Notes: generated by a model not told the origin, from the sequence alone. A stretch of DNA of 64,000 nt from Ancylobacter sonchi (GCF_018390695.1 NZ_JAHBGF010000046.1:124001-188000), one strand, 5' to 3'. Counted from the stretch's first letter, positions 16,546-26,320 are shown. Numbers and translations are program-made.

Positions 16546-16882
16546 GCGGCTCTCAATCCTGGCGTTCGTCCCGGACGGTCCGTCAGGACCGGGCCGGGAT
16601 CGTACGGGAGGCGAAGAGCGGACGGGCGGAACGTGCTCCCGGCTCTCCGCTGGGTGGGCCTGCCCTGGCGGCTCTGAAGGCAAGATCCAAGCGGCCGGAC
16701 GGCAGCTGCGGGGGGCGTGGGACGGCCGTCGAACCCGGTTTTCCGGTGGGGGGAGCCTGCCTTTGACGTACTGGCGGCGAGATCCGAGGGACCGGGACGG
16801 CGGCTGCGGGCGGTCGTGGGGTGGCCGGGAGCATGGCGGGGATGGCAATCGCCCGGGGCGCTCCGCCGGCGGGGCCGACGCC

Positions 16883-19039
16883 TCAGCCGCCGAACAGCTT
16901 GTCGAGCAACCAGTTGTCGATGGTGGCGGGCTTGCGCTGCGCCTGCGGGCCGCCGGTGACGACCGGCTCTTCCGGCACGTCGCCGGGAGGCAGGTTGGAG
17001 GGCGCGATCTGCGGCTGCTCCATGCCGGCGCCGGGCAGCGGCACCGGCGGCACGTCCTTGTGTGCCGCCTTCATCACCTGGCTCCACACCTCCACCGGCA
17101 CGCCGGCGCCCGACGCCTTCTTGGTCGGCGAGGAATCGTCGTTGCCGAGCCAGACGGCGGCGATGAGCCGGCCCGTATAGCCGATGAACCAGGCGTCGCG
17201 ATAATCCTGGCTGGTGCCGGTCTTGCCCGCCACCGGCCAGCCGGGCAGGTCGACGCGCTTGGCGGTGCCGGTGAGCACCACCTGCTGCAGCATGCGGTTC
17301 ATCATCGACACGTGCGGCGGTGCCATCACCAGGCCGCGGTTCGGCGAGGGGGCGTTGTAGAGCAGCTTGCCGCTGGCGCTGTCCTTGACCTGCTGGATCA
17401 CATGCGCGGCGACGCCGTAGCCGCCATTGGCGAAGGGCGCATAGGCGTCCGCCATCTCCAGCACCGAGACTTCCGAGGTGCCGAGCGCGATGGAGGCGTT
17501 GGGCTCCAGCTTGGAGGTGACGCCGAGGCGCTGGGCGGTCTTCACCACCTCGGCCGGTCCGACTTCCAGCGCGAGGCGCACCGCCACCGTGTTGAGCGAC
17601 AGCGAGATCGCGGTCTTCAGATCGACCGGGCCGCGATACTCCTTGCTGAAATTCTCCGGCTTCCAGCCCTTGATCTGGATCGGCGCATCCTCGCGCACGC
17701 TCTCCGGGGTGAGGCCGCGCTCCAGCGCGGTGAGATAGACGAACGGCTTGAAGGACGAGCCCGGCTGGCGGCGGGCGGTGACCGCGCGATTATACTGGCT
17801 CTCCTCATAGGAGCGTCCGCCGACCAGCGCCTTGACCCCGCCATCGGTGTCCATCACCACCAGCGCGCCCTGCTCGACGCCGAGCTTCTTGCCGCTCTTG
17901 GCCAGCGCGTCCTTCAGCGCCTTGTCCGCCACCGCCTGCAGCGACATGTCGAGCGTGGTCTGCACCACGACGTCGTGCTCGATCGACGGCAGGATGGTCT
18001 TGAGCTGGTCGGCGACCCAGTCGGCGACGTAGCCAGCGACGTCGGAGGAATTGTTCTTCGCCACCGTCGCCGGCTTGGCGAGCGCCGCCTGCTCCATGTC
18101 GGCGGAGATGAAGCGGGCATCGACCATGGCGTCGAGCACGACGGACGCGCGCTGCTGCGCGGCTTCGAGATTGCGCGTCGGCGCCAGCGAGGAGGGCGAC
18201 TTGACGAGGCCGGCGATCATCGCCGCCTCGGCGAGCGTCAGCCGGCTCGCCGGCTTGTTGAAGTAGCGCTGCGCCGCCGCCTCGATGCCCCAGGCGCCGG
18301 CGCCGAAATAGACGCGGTTCACATAGAGCTCGAGGATCTCGTTCTTGGAGTATTTGGTCTCCAGCCAGATCGACAGGATCAGCTCCTGGATCTTGCGCGA
18401 GAGGGTGCGCTCCTGGGTGAGGAACAGGTTCTTGGCGAGCTGCTGGGTCAGCGTCGAGCCGCCCTCGCGCAGCCGCCCGGAGGTGAGGTTGGTGACGAGC
18501 GCGCGGGCGAGGCCCATCGGGTCGATGCCGAAATGCGAGTAGAAGCGCCGGTCCTCGATGGCGACGAAGGCCTGCGGCACGAAGGGCGGCAGCGAGCGCA
18601 GCGGCACGGCCGAGCCGCGCATCTCGCCGCGCGTGGCGATGGTCTTGCCGTCGTCGGACTGGATGATGATGGTCGGCGGCCGCTCGGGAATGGCGAGGTT
18701 CTGGATCGGCGGCAGCTGGCCCGCCTCGTAGAAGATGAGGCCGGCGACGCCGACGACACCCCAGATGCCGAGCACGAAGCTCCAGTAGAACAGCCGCGAC
18801 AGCAGGCCGCGACGCTGCGGGCCGCGCCCGCGTCCGCCGGAGGAGGCGCGGGAGCCGGCGCTGCCCTTGCCGGAGGATCCCTTGCCGGACGAGCCGCCGG
18901 ATTTGCGCGAGGAGGAGCCGCCGCCATTGCGGGCCATGGTGGTGGGACGGTCGTCGGGCGACAGGCGCAGGTCGCCGTGAGCCGTCGATGCGCTCAGCAT
19001 CGGCTCGCGCCGTTCCCTCTCGCCATTACGTCCTGCCAT
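16883..19039 (-). CDS. Class A penicillin-binding protein (PBP1A family)
   Basis: 718 aa bifunctional peptidoglycan synthase. A low-complexity basic Ser/Gly/Lys cytosolic tail (residues 40-80) leads to one membrane anchor (about 88-110, LFYWSFVLGIWGVVGVAGLI). The GT51 glycosyltransferase domain has EDRRFYSHFGID (about 160), GGSTLTQQLAKN and RKIQELILSIWLE. The transpeptidase has SxxK in PGSSFKPF (about 426), SLN in SLSLNTVAV (about 478) and KTG in AGKTGTSQDY (about 603). Start at 19039 is uncertain; ATG at 19000 and 18937 are alternatives and no ribosome site stands out. Confidence 0.92.
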   Translation of the reverse strand: MAGRNGERERREPMLSASTAHGDLRLSPDDRPTTMARNGGGSSSRKSGGSSGKGSSGKGSAGSRASSGGRGRGPQRRGLLSRLFYWSFVLGIWGVVGVAGLIFYEAGQLPPIQNLAIPERPPTIIIQSDDGKTIATRGEMRGSAVPLRSLPPFVPQAFVAIEDRRFYSHFGIDPMGLARALVTNLTSGRLREGGSTLTQQLAKNLFLTQERTLSRKIQELILSIWLETKYSKNEILELYVNRVYFGAGAWGIEAAAQRYFNKPASRLTLAEAAMIAGLVKSPSSLAPTRNLEAAQQRASVVLDAMVDARFISADMEQAALAKPATVAKNNSSDVAGYVADWVADQLKTILPSIEHDVVVQTTLDMSLQAVADKALKDALAKSGKKLGVEQGALVVMDTDGGVKALVGGRSYEESQYNRAVTARRQPGSSFKPFVYLTALERGLTPESVREDAPIQIKGWKPENFSKEYRGPVDLKTAISLSLNTVAVRLALEVGPAEVVKTAQRLGVTSKLEPNASIALGTSEVSVLEMADAYAPFANGGYGVAAHVIQQVKDSASGKLLYNAPSPNRGLVMAPPHVSMMNRMLQQVVLTGTAKRVDLPGWPVAGKTGTSQDYRDAWFIGYTGRLIAAVWLGNDDSSPTKKASGAGVPVEVWSQVMKAAHKDVPPVPLPGAGMEQPQIAPSNLPPGDVPEEPVVTGGPQAQRKPATIDNWLLDKLFGG

Positions 19040-19229
19040 ACGCGCGGAATGCCCCCGAAAACCGCCGGTAAACGAAACCTAAACCGTGGCGGTTAAACGT
19101 GGGGTTAAGGGCGAAATCGCGGCGCGTTATTATTCTCAACAGGTTGCGCCGCAAGCGTTCCGGTCGTTCCCGTGGGGCATGCCCGCGCGGGCGGGCGCTC
19201 GTCCGGCGGTCCCTCGGTGCCGTCCTGGG

Positions 19230-19565
19230 TCAGTGCGCGACCGAGTTCGAGAACAGGCTGACGGTGACGACGCCGGCGAGGATCAGGCTGAGGCCGATGA
19301 TCGCGGGCAGGTCGAGCGGCTGCTTCAGCCACAGCCAGCCCGCCGCCGAGACCAGCACGATGCCGATGCCGGTCCAGATCGCATAGGCGATGCCGGTCGG
19401 CAGCACCCGCAGCGCCAGCGACAGGAAATAGAACGAGATGCAGTAGCCGACCAGGGTGATCACCGTCGGCACCAGCCGGGTGAAGCCCTCGGTCGATTTC
19501 AGCGTCGTGGTGGCGATCACCTCGGCGGTGATGGCGATCAGCAGATAGACATAGGTGAGTAGCAT
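19230..19565 (-). CDS. Small multidrug resistance (SMR) family transporter
   Basis: 111 aa, four membrane helices, inner membrane. The membrane-embedded glutamate is in LLIAITAEVIATTTLK (about residue 15), followed by EGFTRLVP, and helix 3 reads LPTGIAYAIWTGIGIVLVSA, as in EmrE/QacE-type drug-proton antiporters. It cannot be told from sequence whether the pump handles drugs, guanidinium or another cation. Start at 19565; an ATG at 19583 overlaps the glnD stop (TGATG) and would add six residues. The short distance to glnD suggests shared transcription. Confidence 0.88.
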   Translation of the reverse strand: MLLTYVYLLIAITAEVIATTTLKSTEGFTRLVPTVITLVGYCISFYFLSLALRVLPTGIAYAIWTGIGIVLVSAAGWLWLKQPLDLPAIIGLSLILAGVVTVSLFSNSVAH

Positions 19566-19582
19566 AGGGGTTCCGGCGGGCA

Positions 19583-22432
19583 TCAGGCGGCGGGAGAGGC
19601 GTCGGAGGTCGCGCCGGCATTGGCTTCGTCGTCGGCGTCGAGCACCTGAAGCAGCGCCCGGCGGATCGCCGAATGCCGGGCGGCGCCGATGATCTTCGCT
19701 CCCATCAGGTCGGTGACGTAGAACACGTCGACCACCCGCTCGCCGAAGGTGGCGACATGCGCCGAGGCGATGTTGAGGTTGAGCCGCGACAGCGTCTGGG
19801 TGAGGCCGTAGAGCAGGCCGGGCCGGTCGAGGCCGGCCACCTCCACCACGGTGTGGCGGTTCGACCAGGAATTGTTGAGCGTCACCTCCGGCTCGACGGT
19901 GAAGGCGCGCGGCCGCTTGGGGATCTTCTTCGCCACCACTTCCGGCAGCCGGATCTCGCCCGACAGCGACTTCTCGATCGCCGAGGCGATGCGGTCGGCG
20001 CGGCGGATCTCGTCGCTGTCCTGCTCGAAGGCGCGGGTGAGCGCGATGGTATCGAGCGCCCGCCCGTCGGTGGTGGTGCTGATCTGCGCGTCGACGATGT
20101 TGGCGCCCGCCGCCGCGCAGGCGCCCGCGATCACCGCCAGGAGCTTGGGATGGTCGGGCGCGAACACGGTGAGCTCGGTGATGCCGCGCCTGGGGTCGGT
20201 GCGGCTCGCCGTGGCCAGCGCCCGGCCCTGCGCTTCCGCCGCCAGGATGAAGTTGGCGTGCTCGACCTTGTGCTCGAGATCGACCCGCAGCCAGTAGCTG
20301 GGGTAGAGGCGGTCGATGTAGCGCTCCAGCGCCTCCGGCTCCCAGCCGGAGGCGGCGCCGGGCACGGAATCGCCCGACATGGCGGCGCGGAACTCCGCCT
20401 GCGCCCGGCCGACGCGCTGGTTGCGGTTGGATTCCGAGAAGCCGCCGGTGACCACCGGCTCGGTCTCGTAGAACAGGGTGCGCAGCAGCTGCGACTTCCA
20501 GTTGTTCCACACGCCGGGGCCGACGGCGCGGATGTCGGCGGTGGTGAGGATGAGCAGCAGCTTCATCCGCTCGAGGTTCTGCACCACGGCGCCGAAATTC
20601 TCGATGGTCTTGCGGTCCGACAGGTCGCGCGACTGGGCGATGGTGGACATCACGAGGTGCTCCTCGATCAGCCAGGCGACGGTCTCGGTGTCGGCGGCCG
20701 ACAGGCCGAAGCGCGGGCACAGCTTGCGGGCCACGCGGGCGCCGGCCACCGAATGGTCCTCCGGCCGGCCCTTGGCGATGTCGTGCAGGAACACCGCGAC
20801 ATAGAGCAGCTGGCGGTTCTTGATCTGGTGGATCACCTCGTTGGCGATGCCGTATTCCGGGCGGTCGCCGCGCTCGATCTCGGCGAGCACGCCGATGGCG
20901 CGGATGAGATGCTCGTCCACCGTGTAGGAGTGGTACATGTTGAACTGCATCATCGCGACGATCTTGCCGAATTCCGGCACGAACCGCCCGAGCACGCCGG
21001 TCTCGTTCATCCGCCGCAGCACGATCTCCGCGGTGTCGCGCGCGGTGAGGATCTCGACGAACAGCCGGTTGGCTTCCGGATTGTCGCGCACGCCGGCGTC
21101 GATGAGCTTCAGCGAACGGGTGGCGAGGCGCATCGCGTCGGGATGGAAGGCGAGGCCCTTCTTCCCGGCAAAATAGAAGATGCGGATCAGGTTGACCGGA
21201 TCGCGCTCGAACACCCCGGCATCGGCGATGTTGATGCGGTCATGATCGACGATGAAGTCCGGGCTTTCCTTCAGCAGGCGGTTCGGCGAGCGGCGCAGCC
21301 GGGCGATCATGCGGTTGAGCCGCGGCACCGGCTTGTCGTGCCGCTCCTCCAGCGCCGAGGAGACGATGGCGGTGAGGTCGCCGACGTCCTTCGCCACCAG
21401 GAAATAGTGCTTCATGAAGCGCTCGACGTCCTTCAGGCCGGGATGCTCGACATAGCCGAGCCGCTCGGCCATCTCGCGCTGCAGGTCGAAGGACAGCCGC
21501 TCCTCCGCCTTGCCGGCGAGGAAGTGCAGATGGCAGCGCACCGACCACAGGAAGCTCTCGCAGCGGCGGAACAGCGTCGCCTCTTCCGGCGTGAACACGC
21601 CCTTGGCGACGAGGTCGCGGGTCTCGCGCACCCGGTAGACATATTTGGCGATCCAGAACAGCGTGTGCAGGTCGCGCAGCCCGCCCTTGCCGTCCTTGAC
21701 GTTCGGCTCGACGAGGTAGCGCGAGGCGCCGGCGCGCTTGTGGCGGTCCTCGCGCTCGGCCAGCTTGGCGGCGACGAATTCCGCCGCCGTGCCCTCGACC
21801 ACCTCGGCATCGAAGCGGCGGATCAGCTCGCTGAACAGCTCCTCTTCGCCGAGCAGCAGGCGGGCTTCCAGCAGCGAGGTGCGGATGGTCATGTCGCCGC
21901 GCGCCTGGCGGATGCACTCGTCCACCGAGCGGGTGGCGTGGCCGACCTTCAGCCCCATGTCCCACAGCACGTAGAGAATGGATTCGGCGACGCTCTCGCC
22001 CCAGGCAGTCTGCTTGTAGGGCAGGAGGAACAGGATGTCGGTATCCGAACCCGGCGCCATCAGGCCGCGGCCATAGCCGCCCACCGCGACGATCGCCATG
22101 CGCTCGGCGGTGGAGGGGTTGTCGGACGGGTAGAGATATTTCACCACCAGCTCATGGACCAGCTGGATGATCTCGTCCTGCAGCCGCGACAGCCGCTCGG
22201 CGCAGCGGCGGCCGGAGCCATCCGCCATCAGCCACTTCTCGGCGACCTTGTGCCCTTCGCCATAGGCGAGCTTCAGCCGGCGGGCGACGGCGCTGCGCAG
22301 ATCGATGCCGTTGCCGGGCTTGTCGCCGTTGAACACACCCTCGGCGAGTACCTCCAGCTCGGCGCGCATGGCGTCGATGTCGAACAGCTCCCGGAAGGGC
22401 GGCTCGGTACGGCGGCGGCGGGGCTCGATCAT
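19583..22432 (-). CDS. glnD: PII uridylyltransferase / uridylyl-removing enzyme GlnD
   Basis: 949 aa, full length. It uridylylates and deuridylylates PII proteins in response to glutamine and so sets nitrogen regulation. Nucleotidyltransferase motif GGYGRGLMAPGSDTDILFL (about 115-133), HD-type hydrolase motif VAVFLHDIAKGRPEDHS (about 545-561) and two C-terminal ACT domains (LTVFAPDHPKLLAVIAGACA about 755; VEVAGLDRPGLLYGLTQTLS about 860) are all present. The start at 22432 is an ATG (MIEPRRRRTEPP); the preceding 258 bp carry no gene. Confidence 0.96.
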   Translation of the reverse strand: MIEPRRRRTEPPFRELFDIDAMRAELEVLAEGVFNGDKPGNGIDLRSAVARRLKLAYGEGHKVAEKWLMADGSGRRCAERLSRLQDEIIQLVHELVVKYLYPSDNPSTAERMAIVAVGGYGRGLMAPGSDTDILFLLPYKQTAWGESVAESILYVLWDMGLKVGHATRSVDECIRQARGDMTIRTSLLEARLLLGEEELFSELIRRFDAEVVEGTAAEFVAAKLAEREDRHKRAGASRYLVEPNVKDGKGGLRDLHTLFWIAKYVYRVRETRDLVAKGVFTPEEATLFRRCESFLWSVRCHLHFLAGKAEERLSFDLQREMAERLGYVEHPGLKDVERFMKHYFLVAKDVGDLTAIVSSALEERHDKPVPRLNRMIARLRRSPNRLLKESPDFIVDHDRINIADAGVFERDPVNLIRIFYFAGKKGLAFHPDAMRLATRSLKLIDAGVRDNPEANRLFVEILTARDTAEIVLRRMNETGVLGRFVPEFGKIVAMMQFNMYHSYTVDEHLIRAIGVLAEIERGDRPEYGIANEVIHQIKNRQLLYVAVFLHDIAKGRPEDHSVAGARVARKLCPRFGLSAADTETVAWLIEEHLVMSTIAQSRDLSDRKTIENFGAVVQNLERMKLLLILTTADIRAVGPGVWNNWKSQLLRTLFYETEPVVTGGFSESNRNQRVGRAQAEFRAAMSGDSVPGAASGWEPEALERYIDRLYPSYWLRVDLEHKVEHANFILAAEAQGRALATASRTDPRRGITELTVFAPDHPKLLAVIAGACAAAGANIVDAQISTTTDGRALDTIALTRAFEQDSDEIRRADRIASAIEKSLSGEIRLPEVVAKKIPKRPRAFTVEPEVTLNNSWSNRHTVVEVAGLDRPGLLYGLTQTLSRLNLNIASAHVATFGERVVDVFYVTDLMGAKIIGAARHSAIRRALLQVLDADDEANAGATSDASPAA

Positions 22433-22644
22433 GGCAGGGTCCGGCGTGAAGGGTCTTCCGCTTTAGCCGATCCCGCCGCCGCCGTCATCGGCGGCGAGGC
22501 GGTAGCGGGCGGATCGGCGTGCTTTTCGAACGAGATACCGGCGAAGCGTACCCCCAAACGCGCACATGCCCGGCTCGCGCCGGGCATGTCGGAATGTCGG
22601 TCGGTGACGGCCGGGGTGGCACCGGGGAAAGTGCCTCTTGGCCC

Positions 22645-22698
22645 GGCATCACCGGGGCGCCGTCAACTGGACGACGTCACCGGGATGGCGTCACTGGG
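22645..22698. repeat. 14-bp tandem repeat with stops in all frames after the PRC-barrel gene
   Basis: On the minus strand TGA occurs at offsets 0, 14, 28 and 42 from the stop of the PRC-barrel gene, each within a degenerate 14-bp unit of the type CCCGGTGACGTCGT. Fourteen is not a multiple of three, so the stops cover all three frames. Confidence 0.75.
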
Positions 22699-23239
22699 TC
22701 TTGGGCGCCGTGGCGCTGGTGCTCTGCTCCAGCGTCTTGAATTCCGGAGCGGAATTCAGCTCCTCCTTGGTCAGGGCTACGACGATCTTCTCGCCGTCCT
22801 GGGTCGGCGTCGCGGTCAGCGATTTGAACGACACGGCGACGGGCTTGGCACCGATGCCGAGGAATCCGCCTACATCGATCACCGCGGCGGCGATCGTGCC
22901 GTCACGCTCCACCAGCACGTCGCTGATCGAGCCGAGCTTCTCGTCGGTCGAGGTCACGACATCGGTGCCGATCAGGTCGGAGCCGAGCCACTGGGTGCCC
23001 GTCTGGGCGCTGACGAAGATCGGGGTGTTCGGCACCGCCGTGCTCTGCGCGCTGGCGCTGGGCATGGTGGAGGCCGGAGCATTCGGCGAGGCCGGCGAGG
23101 GCGACGTCGCATTGGGCAGGGTCTGCTCGTTGGCCGTGTCGGGCTGCTGCGAACTGGGCGAGGGGCTCTGGGCAAACGCCACGGCGGGGGCGAGAGACAG
23201 GGCCGCGAGGGCGGTATAGGTAACAATCCTGTTCGTCAT
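22691..23239 (-). CDS. Exported PRC-barrel domain protein, probable EcfG target
   Basis: 182 aa. A signal peptide (IVTYTALAALSLAPAVAFA) is followed by a disordered Ser/Pro/Ala region to about residue 75 and a PRC-barrel-like domain (QWLGSDLIGTDVV, KLGSISDVLVERDGTIAAAV, DVGGFLGIGAKPVAVSF). Such proteins are frequent in the Hyphomicrobiales general stress regulon; the function is unknown. The second ATG (23239) is better spaced to GGGAG than the first (23242). An EcfG-type promoter lies 60 bp upstream. Confidence 0.85.
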   Translation of the reverse strand: MTNRIVTYTALAALSLAPAVAFAQSPSPSSQQPDTANEQTLPNATSPSPASPNAPASTMPSASAQSTAVPNTPIFVSAQTGTQWLGSDLIGTDVVTSTDEKLGSISDVLVERDGTIAAAVIDVGGFLGIGAKPVAVSFKSLTATPTQDGEKIVVALTKEELNSAPEFKTLEQSTSATAPKTQ

Positions 23240-23302
23240 CATCGTACTCCCGTCAAAGATAAAATTTGATCTTCAAGCGGTCTTGCGACCGTCTGCCGGG
23301 AT

Positions 23303-23327
23303 AACGACACCTATACTGTTTGGTTCC
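23303..23327 (-). promoter_or_regulatory. EcfG-type promoter of the PRC-barrel gene
   Basis: On the minus strand GGAAC (23327-23323), exactly 17 bp, then GTT (23305-23303; preceded by C, so CGTT). This is the EcfG consensus. Confidence 0.85.
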
Positions 23328-23370
23328 GAATTTTTATCTGAGCATCTGGCAGATATTACATTCATACCAT

Positions 23371-23949
23371 TCATTCAATCGTCGAAATATCTGCCAAGCA
23401 GACGGTGAGATTCTCGGTGGGGATGTTCGGCCGTAGGCCGCCGAGCGCGGAGAGGCAGCCGCGCGGCATGGCGGCGGGGGCCGTGCCGGCCGGTGTCGGC
23501 GGCGTGCCCGGCGCCTTGATCTCGATGGCGGGCTTCGGCAGAGCCGGCGGCACGTCGCGGGCGAGATCGGGAGCCGGGGCCGCCGCCGGGGCGGGCGGAA
23601 CGAGCGTCGCCGGCACGGTGACGTCGAGGCGGTGGCCCTTGGCGGCGCGGTTCACCATCGGCGACTGCGCCACCGCCGGCGCCTCGATCACCCGCGGCAG
23701 CGGCGCCGGCACGCGTTCGGGGGTGAAGGCGAGCGCGGCGAGCGGAAGCGCCGCCGCCAGCCCGGTCGCGGCGCCGAAGAGGTAGGCGGTGCCCATGAAG
23801 CCGGCTCTTGCCAAGCCGGCTCTTGCCAAGCCTGCCCCGGTCTTGCCGGCGTGCGTGGGAGCGATGCGCGAGGTCGCGGCGCCCGGCTTCACACGTTCCG
23901 GCGTGGCGCGTTCCGGCGTGGCGCGTTGTGGTGAGTGGCGGCCAAACAT
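23371..23949 (-). CDS. Single-span membrane protein of unknown function
   Basis: 192 aa, not recognised. A basic, repeat-rich N terminus (two 15-bp repeats give ATPER-ATPER and LARAG-LARAG) precedes one membrane helix (about residues 52-74, TAYLFGAATGLAAALPLAAL). A long Pro/Ala region then leads to a C-terminal motif with two cysteines, RGCLSALGGLRPN and LTVCLADIS, which looks conserved and possibly disulfide-linked outside the membrane. ATG at 23949 was taken; no strong ribosome site. It precedes the PRC-barrel gene convergence-free on the same strand side but with its own 127-bp gap. Confidence 0.6.
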   Translation of the reverse strand: MFGRHSPQRATPERATPERVKPGAATSRIAPTHAGKTGAGLARAGLARAGFMGTAYLFGAATGLAAALPLAALAFTPERVPAPLPRVIEAPAVAQSPMVNRAAKGHRLDVTVPATLVPPAPAAAPAPDLARDVPPALPKPAIEIKAPGTPPTPAGTAPAAMPRGCLSALGGLRPNIPTENLTVCLADISTIE

Positions 23950-24119
23950 GTCTCGAACCCTCCGGCGAAGGCGCGTGACGGCATCGCGCGCGAGGGCGCG
24001 GCATCCGCGTCCTCGTCGGGAAGTCCCACGAGCTTTTGAGAAAACCAGCGACGCCCCGCCTGCTGTGCCAGCGGCGTCGCCATAGTTAACGCAGAGCTAA
24101 CCGTGAAGTTCCGACCCGC

Positions 24120-25445
24120 TCAACGGGAAAGGGTGAGGTGATGCTCGGGCACCGAAACGTGGCAGACCAGCCCGTCCGGGTTGAAGGCGAGCTCGACCTC
24201 GCCGTCGAGGCCACGGGCGAGATTGCGCTCGATCACCAGCGAGCCGAAGCCGCGCGAGGCCGGCGGGACGACGCGCGGGCCACCCTTCTCGGTCCAGCTC
24301 AGTTCGAAGCCGCCGCCGGCCTCCGGCTGGCGCCGCGCCCAGTGGATCGCCACCTTGCCGCTCGGTACCGACAGGGCGCCATATTTGGCGGCATTGGTGG
24401 ACAATTCGTGCAGCGCGAGGCCGATGTTCTGCGCCGCCTCCGGCTTCAGGAACAGGTCCGGGCCGGCGATGGAAATGCGGTTGGTGTCCTGGTCGAGATG
24501 ATGGCCCAGCTGCGAACGCACCATGTCGTGCAGCGAGGCGCCGTGCCAGCTTTCCTGCACCAGAAGGTCGTGCGAGCGCGACAGTGCCTGCAGCCGGGCG
24601 CTGAACTGCTCGACGAAATGGTCGATGGTGTCGGAGTGGCGGGCAGTCTGCCGCGCCATCGCCTGGATCACCGCCAGAAGGTTCTTGGAGCGATGCGTCA
24701 ACTCGCGCATCAGCAGGCGCAGATGGCGCTCGTTCTCCTTGCGGTCGGTGATATCCACCGCCGCGCCGGTGAGCCCGACCGTGGTGCCGGCGAGGTCGCG
24801 CAGCGGTTCGATATGGACGTCGTACCACATCTGCGCGCCGGCCTCCTCAACCTCCACTTCGCCCTTGCGCGGCTCGTTGCTGGCGAGCGCCTCGCGCTTG
24901 AGCAGGGCGAGCGGGTGGGCCCGCATCTCGCCCAGCAGGTCGGCGTCGCTGGCGCCGAGCACCTGCTCGACAGGGAAGCCGAAGAGCGGCTTGCTGATCG
25001 AGGTGTAGCGCAGCTCGCGGTCCTGGGTGAAGATCGATACGTTGGAGCCGCGCAGCGCCATCTCGTAGCGCTGCAGCGCGGTGGCGAGCTCCAGAGCCAG
25101 CCGCCGCTGCTCGGTGGCGACATGCCCCGGCGAGGGCAGCGCGACGAGCGCCTTGAGATTGGTCCACAGCGCCACGGCGCCGATCACGATCAGCCCGGCG
25201 AGCCCGAAGCGGATGGTCGACTGCACCCAGGGCGCGACGCCCTCATAGTCGATGGCCGCGGCCAGCGACAGCATCCCGATGGTGAGCATCAGCGAGGCGA
25301 GCAGGAACACCAGCAGGCGCATGCGCAGCGACAGGTCGGTGCGCAGATACAGAAGGCGCATGAGCGCAAGCGTCATGGCGAAGGACGACACGACACTGAC
25401 GGTGCGCGCCATGTCGTCCACGAAGTTGAGCTCGATGAACGGCAT
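24120..25445 (-). CDS. Membrane sensor histidine kinase, HWE/HisKA_2 type, with PAS domain (PhyK-like)
   Basis: 441 aa. Three membrane helices (about 14-32, 41-64 and 80-96) precede a PAS domain (about 125-235, NVSIFTQDRELRYTSIS, ending DITDRKENERH). The dimerisation helix LMRELTHRSKNLLAVIQAMA carries the phospho-accepting His (about 250). The ATPase N box is ALHELSTNAAKYG (about 345). This is the HWE/HisKA_2 class that feeds PhyR in the alphaproteobacterial general stress response. It starts 8 bp after phyR ends on the same strand, so phyR and the kinase are co-transcribed and very likely are partners. Confidence 0.9.
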   Translation of the reverse strand: MPFIELNFVDDMARTVSVVSSFAMTLALMRLLYLRTDLSLRMRLLVFLLASLMLTIGMLSLAAAIDYEGVAPWVQSTIRFGLAGLIVIGAVALWTNLKALVALPSPGHVATEQRRLALELATALQRYEMALRGSNVSIFTQDRELRYTSISKPLFGFPVEQVLGASDADLLGEMRAHPLALLKREALASNEPRKGEVEVEEAGAQMWYDVHIEPLRDLAGTTVGLTGAAVDITDRKENERHLRLLMRELTHRSKNLLAVIQAMARQTARHSDTIDHFVEQFSARLQALSRSHDLLVQESWHGASLHDMVRSQLGHHLDQDTNRISIAGPDLFLKPEAAQNIGLALHELSTNAAKYGALSVPSGKVAIHWARRQPEAGGGFELSWTEKGGPRVVPPASRGFGSLVIERNLARGLDGEVELAFNPDGLVCHVSVPEHHLTLSR

Positions 25446-25453
25446 GCCTCAAC

Positions 25454-26257
25454 TCAGGCGGTGGCGCGCTGCTCCCGGGGCCGCGCCTTGCGCTCGAAGA
25501 AGAGGGCCTGGCTGATCACGGCAGCGACCATGGAGGGCTGGAAGGGCTTGGCGATCAGGAAGGCCGGCTCCGGTCGCACGCCGGTGAGGAAGCGCTCGGG
25601 ATAGGCGGTGATGAAGATCACCGGCACCTCGACGCTCTCGATCAGCTCGTTCACCGCTTCGAGGCCGGAGGAGCCGTCCGCCAGCTGGATGTCGGCGAGC
25701 ACGAGGCCCGGCGGCTTGCGGCGGGCGAGGCTGACCGCCTCGGAATGGGTGCGGGCGATGCCGGTGACCCGGTGACCGAGGCTCTCCACAAGCCCTTCGA
25801 GATCGAGGGCAATGAAGGGCTCGTCCTCGATGATGAGGACATCGGTGGCGATCTCCGCCGCCAGTTCACGCCCGGCCTCCTCGACGAGGTTGCGCAGCGT
25901 GGCGACGTCGATGTCGAGCACCGCCGCGGCTTCCTCCTCGCTGAAGCCCTCGAGCGAGACCAGAAGGAAGGCCTGCCGCACCGGCGGGGTGATATGGCCG
26001 AGCCGCTGCTCGCCCCTGATCGGCGGCGGGCCGGGATCGGCGCGCCCGTTCAGCGTCACCGAGTCCCACAGGCGGGTAAGGAGCTTGTAGAGTGCGATGC
26101 GCGGACCGGCCGGATTGTCCAGGACGCCCGGATCGGCGATCAGGGTTTCCAGCAGGGCCGTGACATACGCGTCGCCAGCGGCCTGGCTCCCGCTCAGCGC
26201 GCGGGCATAGCGGCGCAGGAACGGCAGATGCTGCGCGACAATTTGCGAGGTGCTCAC
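25454..26257 (-). CDS. phyR: General stress response regulator PhyR (sigma-like anti-anti-sigma factor)
   Basis: 267 aa. The N-terminal sigma-like domain (residues 1-130, VSTSQIVAQHLPFLRRYARA, LLVSLEGFSEEEAAAVLDID) mimics EcfG. The C-terminal receiver domain (145-265) has the acidic pair in LIIEDEPFIALDLEG and the phospho-acceptor Asp in VLADIQLADGSSG. Phosphorylated PhyR takes NepR away from EcfG. Start GTG at 26257 gives the canonical STSQ N terminus, with GGGGAG 7 nt upstream; ATG at 26278 is less likely. An EcfG-type promoter precedes it, consistent with positive feedback. Confidence 0.96.
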   Translation of the reverse strand: MSTSQIVAQHLPFLRRYARALSGSQAAGDAYVTALLETLIADPGVLDNPAGPRIALYKLLTRLWDSVTLNGRADPGPPPIRGEQRLGHITPPVRQAFLLVSLEGFSEEEAAAVLDIDVATLRNLVEEAGRELAAEIATDVLIIEDEPFIALDLEGLVESLGHRVTGIARTHSEAVSLARRKPPGLVLADIQLADGSSGLEAVNELIESVEVPVIFITAYPERFLTGVRPEPAFLIAKPFQPSMVAAVISQALFFERKARPREQRATA

Positions 26258-26295
26258 ACGCGTCTCCCCAAGATGCATTCGGCAAAGCGTTGGTT

Positions 26296-26320
26296 AACTC
26301 TCAACAGCGAGCATGGTTCC
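26296..26320 (-). promoter_or_regulatory. EcfG-type promoter of phyR
   Basis: On the minus strand GGAAC (26320-26316), 17 bp, then GTT (26298-26296) inside GTTAAC. It is about 40 bp before the phyR GTG. Confidence 0.85.

Noticed and set aside
19138..19161. GGAAC-N16-GTT on the minus strand upstream of the class A PBP
   Set aside because: The spacing is 16 to GTT and the preceding base is T, unlike the six N17 sites, and it is about 100 bp from the start; kept out as probable chance.
19673..23269. 1198-codon plus-strand frame across glnD and the PRC-barrel gene
   Set aside because: Antisense shadow of glnD; low-complexity His/Gly/Arg composition and no ribosome site.
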